DNA from: Oscillospiraceae bacterium
Lineage (GTDB): Bacteria; Bacillota; Clostridia; Oscillospirales; Ruminococcaceae
NCBI GenBank assembly: GCA_030533325.1
Contig: JAUNJJ010000018.1
Span: forward strand, 1-45,534
DNA length: 45,534 bases
Reading direction: 5' to 3'
Shown here: positions 7,998 to 16,821 of the stretch, piece after piece
Numbering within the stretch: the stretch's first letter is position 1
Layout of the letters: each line of letters starts with the position of its first letter
Notes under the pieces: generated by a model
The model's database searches: none
Seen by the model: the letters and a program-made list of their open reading frames with translations, nothing else
Told to the model about the DNA's origin: nothing
Translations under genes and position numbers: made by a program

Positions 7998-9959
7998 TTA
8001 CTGGAAATACCAGAGCTGATTGTCTGCCCCTGTATATTTTGAAATGAATACATTTCCGGCTGATGTGTTTGATGTGCCGGAACCGGTTCCATTGGATTTG
8101 TCATTTACTGTAAGAACATATCCCGGATAAGCCTTAAGTCCGATGCAGAATGCGTTGCCACGGATTTTCTTTAATACCCACTGCTGAGTAACATTATTCG
8201 TTGCAGTAAAGAGATTTACATTTGCTCCGTCTGATGTAGCAGATGCAGTGATCATTCTGTTGCTGCCGGATGAACTGGACATTGATTTTATTTTCCATGA
8301 ATCCGAGTCAGCAGACATTTTAAACTTCTGTTCTGTAGACTGGTCAGGACGCCACTGATAGATATTTGTTCCGTCTTTGTCTATGCCATTATCAACGTTA
8401 AGGAAATAATCGCTGTAAAGGTTGACTATATTATATACATTTCCGTTTTTAATTTCAGAAACAGCAGTTGAAGGCGGATTTTTTTCAGCTGGTTCAGACG
8501 GTGTACTGTTACCGTTTCCATAGTAGGCTGTATTCTGAGTAATAGCATCAATACTTACCCAGCCCAGCTGGTCAAGACATACTCTGTTCGGAAGAGCGGT
8601 ACTTGTATGAATAAAGGTAACTGTATATTCTTTTTCAGTATTGTCTACATATATTTCGTTTCCGTTTCCCTCACTTGCTCCGTTAATCCAGCCAACATAA
8701 TGAACTTTATCTCCGACCTTAAGAGTCTTTTTTGGAACATTTACAGAGCCGGTATCAATAATCATTGCATTTTTGCCCTTCATATCATATATCTGTTTGA
8801 ATCTTCCAAAATCAAAAACTGAAACTCCGTTTCCTGCACTGCGTGCCGGATCTGAGAAATACACTTTTGAACGTGTTTTATCATATCCGATAAGTACAAG
8901 ACAGTGATGACCTTTCTGCCATGTTACAGTTCTGCCGTCAGGAGTAATCCATGAATCTCCTCTTGACGGAGTAATCAGATCAGGTGTGGCGATAACAGCA
9001 ACCGGAATGTTTCGGTCTATGTAGGATAAAAGATCTTCAGCTTCAGTGCCTGAAATGCTCTTTCCGCGATAACTGCTTCCTACAGCATTAAAATAATTGT
9101 TTACTGTTGTTATCATACATGGAATATAACAGCCGTAATCAAGCCCGTCTCTTTTAGGATTTCCTGCAAAAGTTGTCATAAAATCAGGACCGTAAAGCTG
9201 TCCGTTTCTGTAAACAACTTCCTGTCTTGGCATGTATGTCATGGCAATATCTTCTTTGTCAGCATTATAACCATACCAGTTGATTGTAATTGTGAGACCT
9301 GTTGCTTCACATCCGGTCGGAAGTCCTTTCTGTGATACATGTCTAACATTAAGTATTTTTTTATCTGTTTTCTGTGTAACAGGCGGTGCTGCTGTTGTGG
9401 TTACGGTTGTTGTAACAGGTGCTGCTGTTGTGGTTATGGTTGTAGTGACTGCAGGAGCCTCTGTTGTTGTAACGGTTGTGGTAGTTGCCGGAACTTCTGT
9501 TGTAGTGATTACAGTTGTTGTTACAGGAAGTTCTGTCGTAGTTACCGGAACAGTTGTTTCAGAGACTGTGGTTTCCTGTGAAGCAGTGGTAACCGGTGCT
9601 TCTGTAATATCTGACAGTGTAGTTTCAGAAGTAACTTCTTCAGAAACCGTAGTTGTATCATGCGATTCAGTGCTTTCGGCAGGTAAGGTTACCGTAACCG
9701 TTGTAGTAACAGGTGGATCGCTTACTATCGAAGAACTGCCGATATTATACTGTTTCTGTTTTACTCTTATGATATCAAATACGTCAACAGTGCTGTTTCC
9801 GTTGATATCATATGCGGGTTCATACTGAGCCTTGTTTAAAATCAGGAGCTTCATATTGAAAACAGATTTGTTTTCAGAAGCATTTGTCAGGTTTCCTGCC
9901 AGAAGCGGTACAGTAAGAAGTGCTGCCGGAAGGATTTTTCGAATAGTTTTTTTGTGCAT
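7998..9959 (-). CDS. Secreted C39-like cysteine peptidase with half dockerin and ricin-type lectin domain
   Basis: This 653-residue exported protein has a signal peptide at 1-28. Residues 30-72 hold one dockerin-like calcium loop (YDINGNSTVDVFD, 50-62) between helices; the first loop of a normal dockerin pair is absent. A Thr/Val/Pro-rich linker spans about 83-196. A C39-type peptidase domain (about 203-402) has Cys217 in LPTGCEATG, His351/352 in KGHHCLVLIGYD and Asp370 in YFSDPA as the likely triad. A small SH3-like segment (411-475) follows. Residues about 500-653 form a ricin-type beta-trefoil with repeats ending in QxW/QxF (for example TNIYQWRPD, NVTQQWVLK, NQLWYF). It is probably an extracellular or cell-surface peptidase or transpeptidase-like enzyme; the target is unknown. 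GGAG precedes ATG 9959. Confidence 0.85.
   Translation of the reverse strand: MHKKTIRKILPAALLTVPLLAGNLTNASENKSVFNMKLLILNKAQYEPAYDINGNSTVDVFDIIRVKQKQYNIGSSSIVSDPPVTTTVTVTLPAESTESHDTTTVSEEVTSETTLSDITEAPVTTASQETTVSETTVPVTTTELPVTTTVITTTEVPATTTTVTTTEAPAVTTTITTTAAPVTTTVTTTAAPPVTQKTDKKILNVRHVSQKGLPTGCEATGLTITINWYGYNADKEDIAMTYMPRQEVVYRNGQLYGPDFMTTFAGNPKRDGLDYGCYIPCMITTVNNYFNAVGSSYRGKSISGTEAEDLLSYIDRNIPVAVIATPDLITPSRGDSWITPDGRTVTWQKGHHCLVLIGYDKTRSKVYFSDPARSAGNGVSVFDFGRFKQIYDMKGKNAMIIDTGSVNVPKKTLKVGDKVHYVGWINGASEGNGNEIYVDNTEKEYTVTFIHTSTALPNRVCLDQLGWVSIDAITQNTAYYGNGNSTPSEPAEKNPPSTAVSEIKNGNVYNIVNLYSDYFLNVDNGIDKDGTNIYQWRPDQSTEQKFKMSADSDSWKIKSMSSSSGSNRMITASATSDGANVNLFTATNNVTQQWVLKKIRGNAFCIGLKAYPGYVLTVNDKSNGTGSGTSNTSAGNVFISKYTGADNQLWYFQ
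9372..9713 (-). repeat. Low-complexity Thr/Val/Pro linker-coding repeat
   Basis: GTTGTTGTAAC-like units repeat imperfectly and encode runs of TTT, TEAP, TEVP and TAAP. This is an O-glycosylation-type linker inside the peptidase gene. A long open frame on the opposite strand here is only a by-product of the repeat. Confidence 0.85.
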
Positions 9960-9997
9960 TGTTTTCTCCTTTTTTTTTACAAATTTTATGCTTTATA

Positions 9998-10026
9998 ATT
10001 TTACTACTTTTGAATGAAAATGTCAA
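9998..10026 (-). promoter_or_regulatory. Promoter of the secreted peptidase gene
   Basis: Minus-strand TTGACA (10021-10026), 17-base spacer, TAAAAT (9998-10003), about 40 bases upstream of ATG 9959. Confidence 0.8.
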
Positions 10027-10048
10027 CAGTATTTTACTGCTTTATATT

Positions 10049-10182
10049 ATAGCAAACGCAATAAATAAATTGCGTTTGCTATTAGCCGATTTGCACGGAG
10101 ATGACGTAGTCATCGGATGTGCAAGGCAATAAAAATAAATTAATTATAGTGAAAGTCAAATTTATTTTGACGTTCACTATAA
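10049..10182. repeat. Cluster of three consecutive stem-loops
   Basis: Stem 1 (10049-10082) has perfect 14-bp arms ATAGCAAACGCAAT/ATTGCGTTTGCTAT around AAATAA. Stem 2 (10091-10124) has TTGCAC/GTGCAA outside and GATGAC/GTCATC inside, with an internal loop. Stem 3 (10144-10182) has 17-bp arms with one mismatch around TTTAT. No T-tract follows stems 1 and 2 as in a normal terminator. It fills much of the gap between the divergent genes at 9959 and 10329 and resembles a repetitive palindromic intergenic element. No gene is visible in this gap. Confidence 0.7.
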
Positions 10183-10270
10183 ATAAACGAAATAAACAAC
10201 TGAAAGGTTACAGAAAATAAAAATTTTTTCTAAGTTCAGTGTAAAATTTTTGATGAATCAATTATTTTAC

Positions 10271-10299
10271 TTGAATAATGAAATATGGTATGATAAAAT
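10271..10299 (+). promoter_or_regulatory. Likely promoter of the small-protein/fbp operon
   Basis: TTGAAT (10271-10276), 17-base spacer, TAAAAT (10294-10299). The predicted transcript starts near 10306, just before the GGAGG ribosome site for ATG 10329. Confidence 0.6.
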
Positions 10300-10328
10300 T
10301 ATATTGACAAAATTTATGGAGGAATTAA

Positions 10329-10547
10329 ATGGAGTACATTATTTGCTATGTTGAAGAACCTGACAGGGACAATGATGTTTTTGAAGTTCGGAGAGAGTCA
10401 TTTGAAGATTTTGCATCGGCAGTTGAAAGATTTACTCTGCTTTGCGGATGCGGTCTGTGCAGTGTGATTCTTGCGGATAATGAGAATCAGAAGATAATCA
10501 GACAGTTTTTCAAAGACGAAACAAATGGTCAGGTAGTAATTAACTGA
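10329..10547 (+). CDS. Small protein of unknown function upstream of fbp
   Basis: This 72-residue acidic protein has a strong GGAGGAA ribosome site 6 bases before ATG and ends 15 bases before fbp, so it is a real gene in that operon. It starts MEYIICYVEEP, a beta-strand pattern, and contains LLCGCGLCSVIL with three closely spaced cysteines (CGCGLC), which might bind a metal or be redox-active. I see no signal peptide or membrane segment. I do not recognise the family. Confidence 0.75.
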   Translation: MEYIICYVEEPDRDNDVFEVRRESFEDFASAVERFTLLCGCGLCSVILADNENQKIIRQFFKDETNGQVVIN

Positions 10548-10562
10548 GAAAAGGGTAATACA

Positions 10563-12488
10563 ATGGAAATAAAATACTTAAATCTTCTTTCAAAAGAGTA
10601 TCCTACTATTGAAAGTGTTGCCGCTGAGATGGTGAATCTGTCAGCGGTAAGAAGTCTTCCGAAAGGAACTGAATACTTTTTTTCAGATCTTCACGGAGAA
10701 TATGAATCATTTCTTCATATGCTGAAAAGTGCATCCGGTATGATAAGAAAAAAGATAGATCTTGTTTTCGCCAAAACAGTTGAATCTGCAGAGAGGGAAA
10801 AGCTTGCGCTGCTGATTTATTATCCCGAAAAGGAAATAAAAAGACTCAGTTCCCTCAATCTGATAAATGATGAATGGAGAAGACTTACTATTTACAGGCT
10901 CATTCTTGTATGTGAAGCTGTATCAGCAAAATATACCCGTTCAAAAATCAGAAAAAAGGTTCCTGATGACCTCGTGTATATTGTTGATGAGCTTCTTAAT
11001 GTAACTGACGATATAAACAAGGATTTTTACTATGATGAAATAATAAACACTATCATTGAAACCGAGATATCAGAGAGTTTTATCGAATCACTCTGTTTGC
11101 TTATCCAGTCACTTGCCATTGATAAACTTCATATAATAGGGGATATTTTTGACAGAGGGCCTCGTGCCGATATTATAATGGACGAACTCATGAAACGCGA
11201 CGGCGTTGACATACAATGGGGAAACCATGATATTTCGTGGATGGGGGCAGCTTCCGGAAATGCCGCTCTTGCTGCAAATGTAATAAGAATATCAATGAGA
11301 TACAACAGTTTCGATCTTCTTGAGGACGGATACGGATTGAATCTCCGGGCACTTGCAGTATTTGCTGCTGACGTCTATGAAAATGACAAGTGTACTCTGT
11401 TTTATCCAAATACACTTGATGACAATGTATATGACCCGGTTGACTCTGAACTGGCGGCAAAGATGCACAAAGCTATAACTATCATTCAGCTGAAACTTGA
11501 AGGACAGCTTATCAATGCCCATCCGGAATGGAATATGAACGACAGAAATATTTTCAGCAGGGTGGATTTTGTAAATGGTACAGTTGAATATGGCGGAAAA
11601 ATCCATAAACTTCTTGATACAAACTTTCCTACAGTTGATCCGGAAAATCCGCTGCAGCTCTCGGCCGGGGAAGAGGAACTTGTAAAAGTTCTTGTGAATT
11701 CATTCCGCCACAGTGAAAAGCTTAACAAACACATGAAATTTATTCTCTCTCACGGGTCAATGTATAAGATTTATAACCAGAATCTTATGTTCCATGGCTG
11801 CATACCGTTTAACAGTGACGGAACATATGCCTCTGTTAATATCGAGGGAGAAAAATACAGTGGCAGAGAACTCCTTGATAAAATCGACAGAATGGTCAAC
11901 AAGGCGTATTTTGGCAGGCATTGTACAGAAAGCAGTTACGATCGGGATTTTATGTGGTATCTGTGGTGTGGACCTGTTTCCCCGCTGTACGGAAAAGACA
12001 AGATGGCATTTTTCGAAAGAATCTTCATTGAGGACAGGGAACTTCATAAGGAACATTACAATCCGTATTACAAGCTGAGTGAAGATACCGGAATATGCTG
12101 CAGAATAATGAACTCATTTGGAATCGATGAAAAGAAGGGTCATATAATTAACGGACATGTTCCGGTAAAGATTAAAGATGGTGAGAGTCCGGTTAAGGCT
12201 GACGGAAAGTTGTTTGTTATTGACGGTGGTATCTCAAAGGCATATCAGCCATCAACGGGGATAGCCGGTTACACACTGATTTATGATTCTCACAGTTTAA
12301 GTCTTGCTGAGCACAAGCCGTTTGTTCCGGGGGAGAGCGAGCATACACCGGAGGTTCATATTGTAGAGAAGATGGAATCAAGGGTAAATATTGCAGATAC
12401 GGACAGGGGAAAGGAGATTGAGGATAAAATCTGTGATCTGAGAGAGCTGCTTAAGGCTTACAGAGAAGGGCTAATCAGAGAAAAATAG
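10563..12488 (+). CDS. fbp: Fructose-1,6-bisphosphatase class III
   Basis: This 641-residue enzyme removes the C1 phosphate of fructose 1,6-bisphosphate in gluconeogenesis. It is the Firmicutes-type FBPase (FBPase_2), built on a calcineurin-like metallophosphatase core. The metal motifs are FFSDLHGEYE (39-48), IIGDIFDRGPRAD, QWGNHDISWMG and, near the end, IINGHVPVK. The length matches the family (about 640-670). An AAAAGGG ribosome site precedes ATG 10563. The 72-residue gene lies 15 bases upstream and a strong terminator follows. It is complete and has no odd features. Confidence 0.96.
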   Translation: MEIKYLNLLSKEYPTIESVAAEMVNLSAVRSLPKGTEYFFSDLHGEYESFLHMLKSASGMIRKKIDLVFAKTVESAEREKLALLIYYPEKEIKRLSSLNLINDEWRRLTIYRLILVCEAVSAKYTRSKIRKKVPDDLVYIVDELLNVTDDINKDFYYDEIINTIIETEISESFIESLCLLIQSLAIDKLHIIGDIFDRGPRADIIMDELMKRDGVDIQWGNHDISWMGAASGNAALAANVIRISMRYNSFDLLEDGYGLNLRALAVFAADVYENDKCTLFYPNTLDDNVYDPVDSELAAKMHKAITIIQLKLEGQLINAHPEWNMNDRNIFSRVDFVNGTVEYGGKIHKLLDTNFPTVDPENPLQLSAGEEELVKVLVNSFRHSEKLNKHMKFILSHGSMYKIYNQNLMFHGCIPFNSDGTYASVNIEGEKYSGRELLDKIDRMVNKAYFGRHCTESSYDRDFMWYLWCGPVSPLYGKDKMAFFERIFIEDRELHKEHYNPYYKLSEDTGICCRIMNSFGIDEKKGHIINGHVPVKIKDGESPVKADGKLFVIDGGISKAYQPSTGIAGYTLIYDSHSLSLAEHKPFVPGESEHTPEVHIVEKMESRVNIADTDRGKEIEDKICDLRELLKAYREGLIREK

Positions 12489-12494
12489 ACAAAA

Positions 12495-12528
12495 ATCCCG
12501 GAGATCTGTTAAATCGGATCTCCGGGAT
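12495..12528. terminator. Bidirectional terminator between fbp and hydA
   Basis: ATCCCGGAGATC pairs with GATCTCCGGGAT around a 10-base loop, followed by CTTTTTATTTTA on the plus strand and preceded by AAAA (T's for the minus strand). Both converging operons can end here. Confidence 0.92.
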
Positions 12529-12532
12529 CTTT

Positions 12533-14215
12533 TTATTTTAAATAGTTTACATGGAGAAGTTCATGTGCGTTATCTTTGATTATGTCGCGGTAGACTGATG
12601 AGAGGACAGGGTTTTCGGCTGATTTTCGGATACTGTTCTGTTTGTCTGAATCATAGAGACCTTTACCGCGTTCATCTCTTTCGTAGGTATATGCAAATGG
12701 CTGACCGCCGCCGCATACACATCCGCCGGGACATGCCATTACTTCAACAAAGTCGAATTTTTCGCCGTTTTTGATTCTTGTAATGATTGCTTCGGCGTTT
12801 GCAAGGCCGCTGACAACGGCAATTTTAAGTGTTCTGTCCCCGATGTTTGCCTCAAATTCCTTGATTCCTTCATTTCCTCGCTGACCGGAATTTGCTATAG
12901 TAACAAGCTCACTGTTTGTCTTTGTACTGATAACATTTCTAAGTACAGCTTCAGTAACGCCTCCGGTTACACCAAAGATAACTCCGGCACCGGAAACATA
13001 TCCGAAAGGCATGTCAACTGCTTCAGGTTCTATTTCGTTGAATGCAATACCGGAAATGCTGATCATTCTTATGAGCTCCTGCGTAGTTATAACTGCATCC
13101 ACATCCGGCCATCCGTCTTTTTTGAATTCTTCACGGGCAGCTTCATATTTCTTCGCTGTACAAGGCATAACAGCTACATGGAAGTTCATCTTACCGTGCT
13201 CTTCTTTTTCCTTAAGAATAGCAGCAAACATTTCCATCGGTGACTTGCATGTTGAAATATTCGGAAGAAGTTCCGGGTGTTTTTTCTCACAGTACTGAAT
13301 CCATCCCGGACAGCATGATGTGAACAGTGGTATATTGCTTTCAGATTCAAGTCTTTCAAGAAATTCCTTTGTCTCTTCTATGACAGTAAGGTCTGCACCG
13401 AATGTTGTGTCGTATATTTCATCGAAACCAATTCTTCTGAGGGCGGCTACTATTTTACCCATGCAGTCCTGACCTTCAGGAATTCCGAGGGCTTTGCCGA
13501 TAGCAACTCTGACAGCAGGTGCTACCTGAACTGTTGTTTTTATGTCAGGATTTTCAAGTGCAGTCCAGACAGCTGCTGTGTCATTCTTAACTACAATTGC
13601 ACCTGTCGGGCATGAGGCAGCACACTGTCCGCATCCGACACAAGGGGATTCTGCAAGTGGTTTTCCAAAGGCTGTGCTGATAGTCATCTTTGAACCGCGA
13701 AATGCAAAATCTATTGCGCCTACGTTCTGAATTTCGCTGCATACACGTACACAGTCACCGCAGAGAATACATTTTCCTGCATCCCGTGTAATACATAGTG
13801 ATGAAGTATCTTCGTTTTTAGTAGAAACTGCTGTATTTGGAAAACGTACATTCTCTATATTGTATCTCATTGCCAGAGCCTGCAGACGACAGTTTGTATT
13901 GTAGTCACATGTTGTACAGTCACGGCAGTGATTTGCGAGAATAAGTTCGAGAATATTTTTTCTGTATCTTCTCAGACGTTCTGTATTTGTTTTAATTACC
14001 ATACCATTTCGCGGCGGTGTTGAACAGGCGGCATCAAGCCCGCCTCTTTCATTTTCAACCATACACATACGGCAGGCACCGTAAATTGAAAGTTCTGAGT
14101 GATAGCAGAATGTAGGGAGTTTGATTCCGTTTTTACGGAGAACTTCAAGAATATTTCTTTCACCGTTTATTTCTACCTGCATTCCGTCAACGGTCATAAA
14201 CTGTTTTTCAGACAT
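12533..14215 (-). CDS. hydA: [FeFe] hydrogenase catalytic subunit of an NADH-linked complex
   Basis: This 560-residue enzyme forms or oxidises H2 at an H-cluster. In order it has an N-terminal 2Fe-2S domain (C37, C48, C51, C64), a His-ligated 4Fe-4S cluster (H96, C100, C103, C109), two 4Fe-4S clusters (CILCGDCVRVC and CVGCGQCAASC), and the three H-cluster motifs FTSCCPGWIQ, MPCTAKKYEA and EVMACPGGCVCGGGQP. It is the last gene of hydC-hydB-hydA, 3 bases after hydB. Trimeric HydABC enzymes often couple H2 production to NADH and reduced ferredoxin together (electron bifurcation), which suits a fermenter. Bifurcation itself is inferred from family membership. Confidence 0.97.
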   Translation of the reverse strand: MSEKQFMTVDGMQVEINGERNILEVLRKNGIKLPTFCYHSELSIYGACRMCMVENERGGLDAACSTPPRNGMVIKTNTERLRRYRKNILELILANHCRDCTTCDYNTNCRLQALAMRYNIENVRFPNTAVSTKNEDTSSLCITRDAGKCILCGDCVRVCSEIQNVGAIDFAFRGSKMTISTAFGKPLAESPCVGCGQCAASCPTGAIVVKNDTAAVWTALENPDIKTTVQVAPAVRVAIGKALGIPEGQDCMGKIVAALRRIGFDEIYDTTFGADLTVIEETKEFLERLESESNIPLFTSCCPGWIQYCEKKHPELLPNISTCKSPMEMFAAILKEKEEHGKMNFHVAVMPCTAKKYEAAREEFKKDGWPDVDAVITTQELIRMISISGIAFNEIEPEAVDMPFGYVSGAGVIFGVTGGVTEAVLRNVISTKTNSELVTIANSGQRGNEGIKEFEANIGDRTLKIAVVSGLANAEAIITRIKNGEKFDFVEVMACPGGCVCGGGQPFAYTYERDERGKGLYDSDKQNSIRKSAENPVLSSVYRDIIKDNAHELLHVNYLK

Positions 14216-14218
14216 AGA

Positions 14219-16093
14219 TTAACCCTCCTTGATTGCGCCGAACGGGCATGTGCTGATACAGCTGCCGCATCTGATACACTTTGAAAGATCGATAGTAAAT
14301 GGTTCTTTTATTTTTCCACTGATTGCTTCAACCGGACAGCTTCTTGAACATTTTGAACAGCCCTTGCAGAGTGACGGATCAATTGAAATTGTTTTGAGTT
14401 TTTTGCAGACACCGGCCGGACATTTTTTGCTGTAAATATGTTCTTCGTATTCATGACGGAAATTATTTATAGTACTTACAACAGGGGAAGGGGCTGATTT
14501 TCCGAGGCCGCATAGTGCGGTATGCGAGATAGTATCAGAAAGTTCAAGAAGAAGTTCAATATCTCCGTCCTGACCTTCACCGGCAACTATCCTTTCGAGT
14601 ATTTCAAGCATACACTTTGTACCTTCACGGCACGGAACACATTTTCCGCAGGATTCATTCTGAGTAAAGTTCATGAAGAATCTTGCTACTTCAACCATGC
14701 ATGTATTTGAATCCATAACAACAAGACCACCGGAACCAATCATGGCACCTGCTTTTTTCAGTGTGTCGAAGTCGAGAGGAAGGTCGAGATGTTCACTTGT
14801 AAGACATGCACCTGAAGGTCCGCCGATTTGAACTGCTTTGAATTCTCCGCCGCCTCTGATTCCGCCGCCGATATCAAAGATTATGTGACGAAGTGTTGTT
14901 CCCATAGGTACTTCAATAAGACCTGTATTGTTAATGTTTCCTGTAAGAGCAAATGCCTTTGTTCCCGGGCTGTTTTCCGTTCCGGAGCTGAGATACCAGT
15001 CTGCTCCGTTGTTTATAATCAGCGGAACGTTTGCAAATGTCTCAACGTTGTTAAGAACAGTTGGCTTATCGAAAAGACCGTGTTCAACAGTTCTCGGAGG
15101 TTTTACTCTCGGGAAACCTCTCTTTCCTTCTATTGATGAAGTAAGCGCGCTTCCTTCGCCGCATACAAAAGCACCTGCACCGCGGGTAATATTCATATGG
15201 AAAGAGAAATCTGTTCCGAGAATATTGTTTCCCAGGAGACCAAGTTCTTCAGCCTGTTTTATTGCATTTCTTAAACGTTCAACAGCAAGGGGATATTCGG
15301 CACGAACGTAGATGTATCCCTCTGATGCACCGCATGAAACCGCAGCTATCATCATTCCTTCAAGCATACGGTGAGGATCACCTTCCATAATGCTTCTGTC
15401 CATAAATGCACCAGGATCACCTTCGTCACCGTTACATACAATGTATTTCTGTGGTTCCTGCTGACGTTTTACCTGCGACCATTTTCTCCCCGCAGGGAAT
15501 CCGCCGCCGCCACGGCCTCTGAGGGCGGATTTTGTTATTTCATCAATGATTTCATCGGAACTCATGTCAAAAAGAGCTTTTTCAAATGCAGAATAACCGC
15601 CTGCTGCTATGTATTCACTGATTGAATCAGCGTCAATCTTTCCGCAGTGTTCAAGTACTGTACGAGTCTGCTGTCTGTAGAAAGGAATATCATCCTGCTT
15701 CTGAAATACAGTTTCATTCTGTTTGTATGCAAGTCTTTCGATATATTCCCCGACTAAAACTGTTTTTTCTATAATCTCTTCACAGTCATTTACACTGACT
15801 TTAGTATAGAGCCATCCCTGAGGATCGATTCTGAGAAGCGGACCCATTTCGCAGAAACCATGACATCCGCTTTTTTTAAGACCAACTGTATTGTCATGCG
15901 GATCCTTTTCAAGTTCTACTGAAACATGAATATTATGAGTTTCCATAAGTTCTTTAAGACGGCTGTAAACTTCAAGTGAGCCGCCGGCAACACATCCGGT
16001 TCCGGCACATACTATTATTTTTGTTGTCTGACCCTGGTATGAAGAGAGTGATTCTTCACGGAATTTTTTCAGTTCAAGTCTTGATTTAAGCAT
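14219..16093 (-). CDS. hydB: NADH-binding hydrogenase subunit (NuoF-like)
   Basis: This 624-residue flavoprotein passes electrons between NAD(H) and HydA. The N-terminal thioredoxin-like 2Fe-2S domain has C29 and C34 (CAGTGC) plus SGCHGFCEMGP. The FMN/NADH site is GRGGGGFPAGRKWS, with YIVCNGDEGDPGAFMDRS after it. The SLBB/4Fe-4S region has ESCGKCVPCREGTK. The C-terminus adds a two-cluster ferredoxin domain, CKGCSKCSRSC and CIRCGSCISTC. This layout is that of HydB in trimeric bifurcating hydrogenases. Its start overlaps hydC by 8 bases. Confidence 0.96.
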   Translation of the reverse strand: MLKSRLELKKFREESLSSYQGQTTKIIVCAGTGCVAGGSLEVYSRLKELMETHNIHVSVELEKDPHDNTVGLKKSGCHGFCEMGPLLRIDPQGWLYTKVSVNDCEEIIEKTVLVGEYIERLAYKQNETVFQKQDDIPFYRQQTRTVLEHCGKIDADSISEYIAAGGYSAFEKALFDMSSDEIIDEITKSALRGRGGGGFPAGRKWSQVKRQQEPQKYIVCNGDEGDPGAFMDRSIMEGDPHRMLEGMMIAAVSCGASEGYIYVRAEYPLAVERLRNAIKQAEELGLLGNNILGTDFSFHMNITRGAGAFVCGEGSALTSSIEGKRGFPRVKPPRTVEHGLFDKPTVLNNVETFANVPLIINNGADWYLSSGTENSPGTKAFALTGNINNTGLIEVPMGTTLRHIIFDIGGGIRGGGEFKAVQIGGPSGACLTSEHLDLPLDFDTLKKAGAMIGSGGLVVMDSNTCMVEVARFFMNFTQNESCGKCVPCREGTKCMLEILERIVAGEGQDGDIELLLELSDTISHTALCGLGKSAPSPVVSTINNFRHEYEEHIYSKKCPAGVCKKLKTISIDPSLCKGCSKCSRSCPVEAISGKIKEPFTIDLSKCIRCGSCISTCPFGAIKEG

Positions 16094-16571
16094 CTGAAGG
16101 CTCCTCCTTAAGTGTTTTAATAAGTTCTGATGCTTTGTCAGGTGTCATCGCCGGATGCACTTTGTCATTTACAGTGATAACAGGAGCGAGTCCGCATGCA
16201 CCAAGGCATGAAACCGTTTCTACTGTAAAAAGCAGATCATCAGTAGTTGTTTTGCTTTCGGAGAGTCCAAGTTCTGAACGAAGACGTTCAAGAATAGGGA
16301 CAGAGTGACGCACATGACATGCGGTTCCGTCACATACTTTTATTATATATTTTCCCTTTGGTTCAAGAGAAAAATTTTCGTAAAAAGTTGCTACACTGTA
16401 GATTTTGGCTTCACTTAATCCGGTTTTTTCTGAGATATACGGAAATAATTCATTTGGAAGATAGTGATAGTATTCCTGTATTTCCTGCAGTATAGAAATA
16501 ATTGCCCGTTCCTCACAGTTGTGTCTGTGAAGAATTTCATCAGTGACCGTAAAGTCAAAAGACTTGTTCAT
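16086..16571 (-). CDS. hydC: Hydrogenase 2Fe-2S subunit (NuoE-like)
   Basis: This 161-residue thioredoxin-like 2Fe-2S protein has cluster ligands in CDGTACHV and CLGACGLAP, a C-x4-C...C-x3-C pattern as in NuoE. It completes the HydABC complex. The frame is open up to 16622, but I choose ATG 16571 (MNKSFDFTV) because AAAGGGG lies 11 bases before it and family members start there; the longer form would add an unlikely 17-residue tail. It is the first gene of the operon. Confidence 0.93.
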   Translation of the reverse strand: MNKSFDFTVTDEILHRHNCEERAIISILQEIQEYYHYLPNELFPYISEKTGLSEAKIYSVATFYENFSLEPKGKYIIKVCDGTACHVRHSVPILERLRSELGLSESKTTTDDLLFTVETVSCLGACGLAPVITVNDKVHPAMTPDKASELIKTLKEEPSDA

Positions 16572-16672
16572 AAATATGTAAACCCCTTTCGCAGTCCGAA
16601 TATTGTTGATAACTGCATACAAAACCGCTGAAGAAATACATTGATTTATGTATTATCACAACAGTTATTTTA

Positions 16673-16702
16673 ATTTTACCATATTTATCATAGACTTGTC
16701 AA
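16673..16702 (-). promoter_or_regulatory. Promoter of hydCBA
   Basis: Minus-strand TTGACA (16697-16702), 18-base spacer, TAAAAT (16673-16678). The leader is about 95 bases. An Rex-type operator for redox control would be expected for such operons, but I could not identify one with confidence. Confidence 0.72.
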
Positions 16703-16755
16703 TTGAAAAATATATAAAATGGCAGGAATTCCGGCAGTACCGTTTTATTATAACG

Positions 16756-16784
16756 TTGACAAATTATTTGTGTTGGGTTATACT
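16756..16784 (+). promoter_or_regulatory. Promoter of the zinc-binding lipoprotein gene
   Basis: TTGACA (16756-16761), 17-base spacer, TATACT (16779-16784). It lies back to back with the hyd promoter. Confidence 0.85.
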
Positions 16785-16821
16785 GAAATACGTGAAAATT
16801 ATTTGAAAAGGAAGAAAACAT

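Noticed and set aside
9280..9828. 182-residue Val-rich plus-strand frame
   Set aside because: It is the antisense of the Thr-rich linker repeat; absence of stops is a product of the repeat.
16572..16622. 17-residue N-terminal extension of hydC
   Set aside because: The AAAGGGG ribosome site lies inside it and points to ATG 16571; family members lack the extension.
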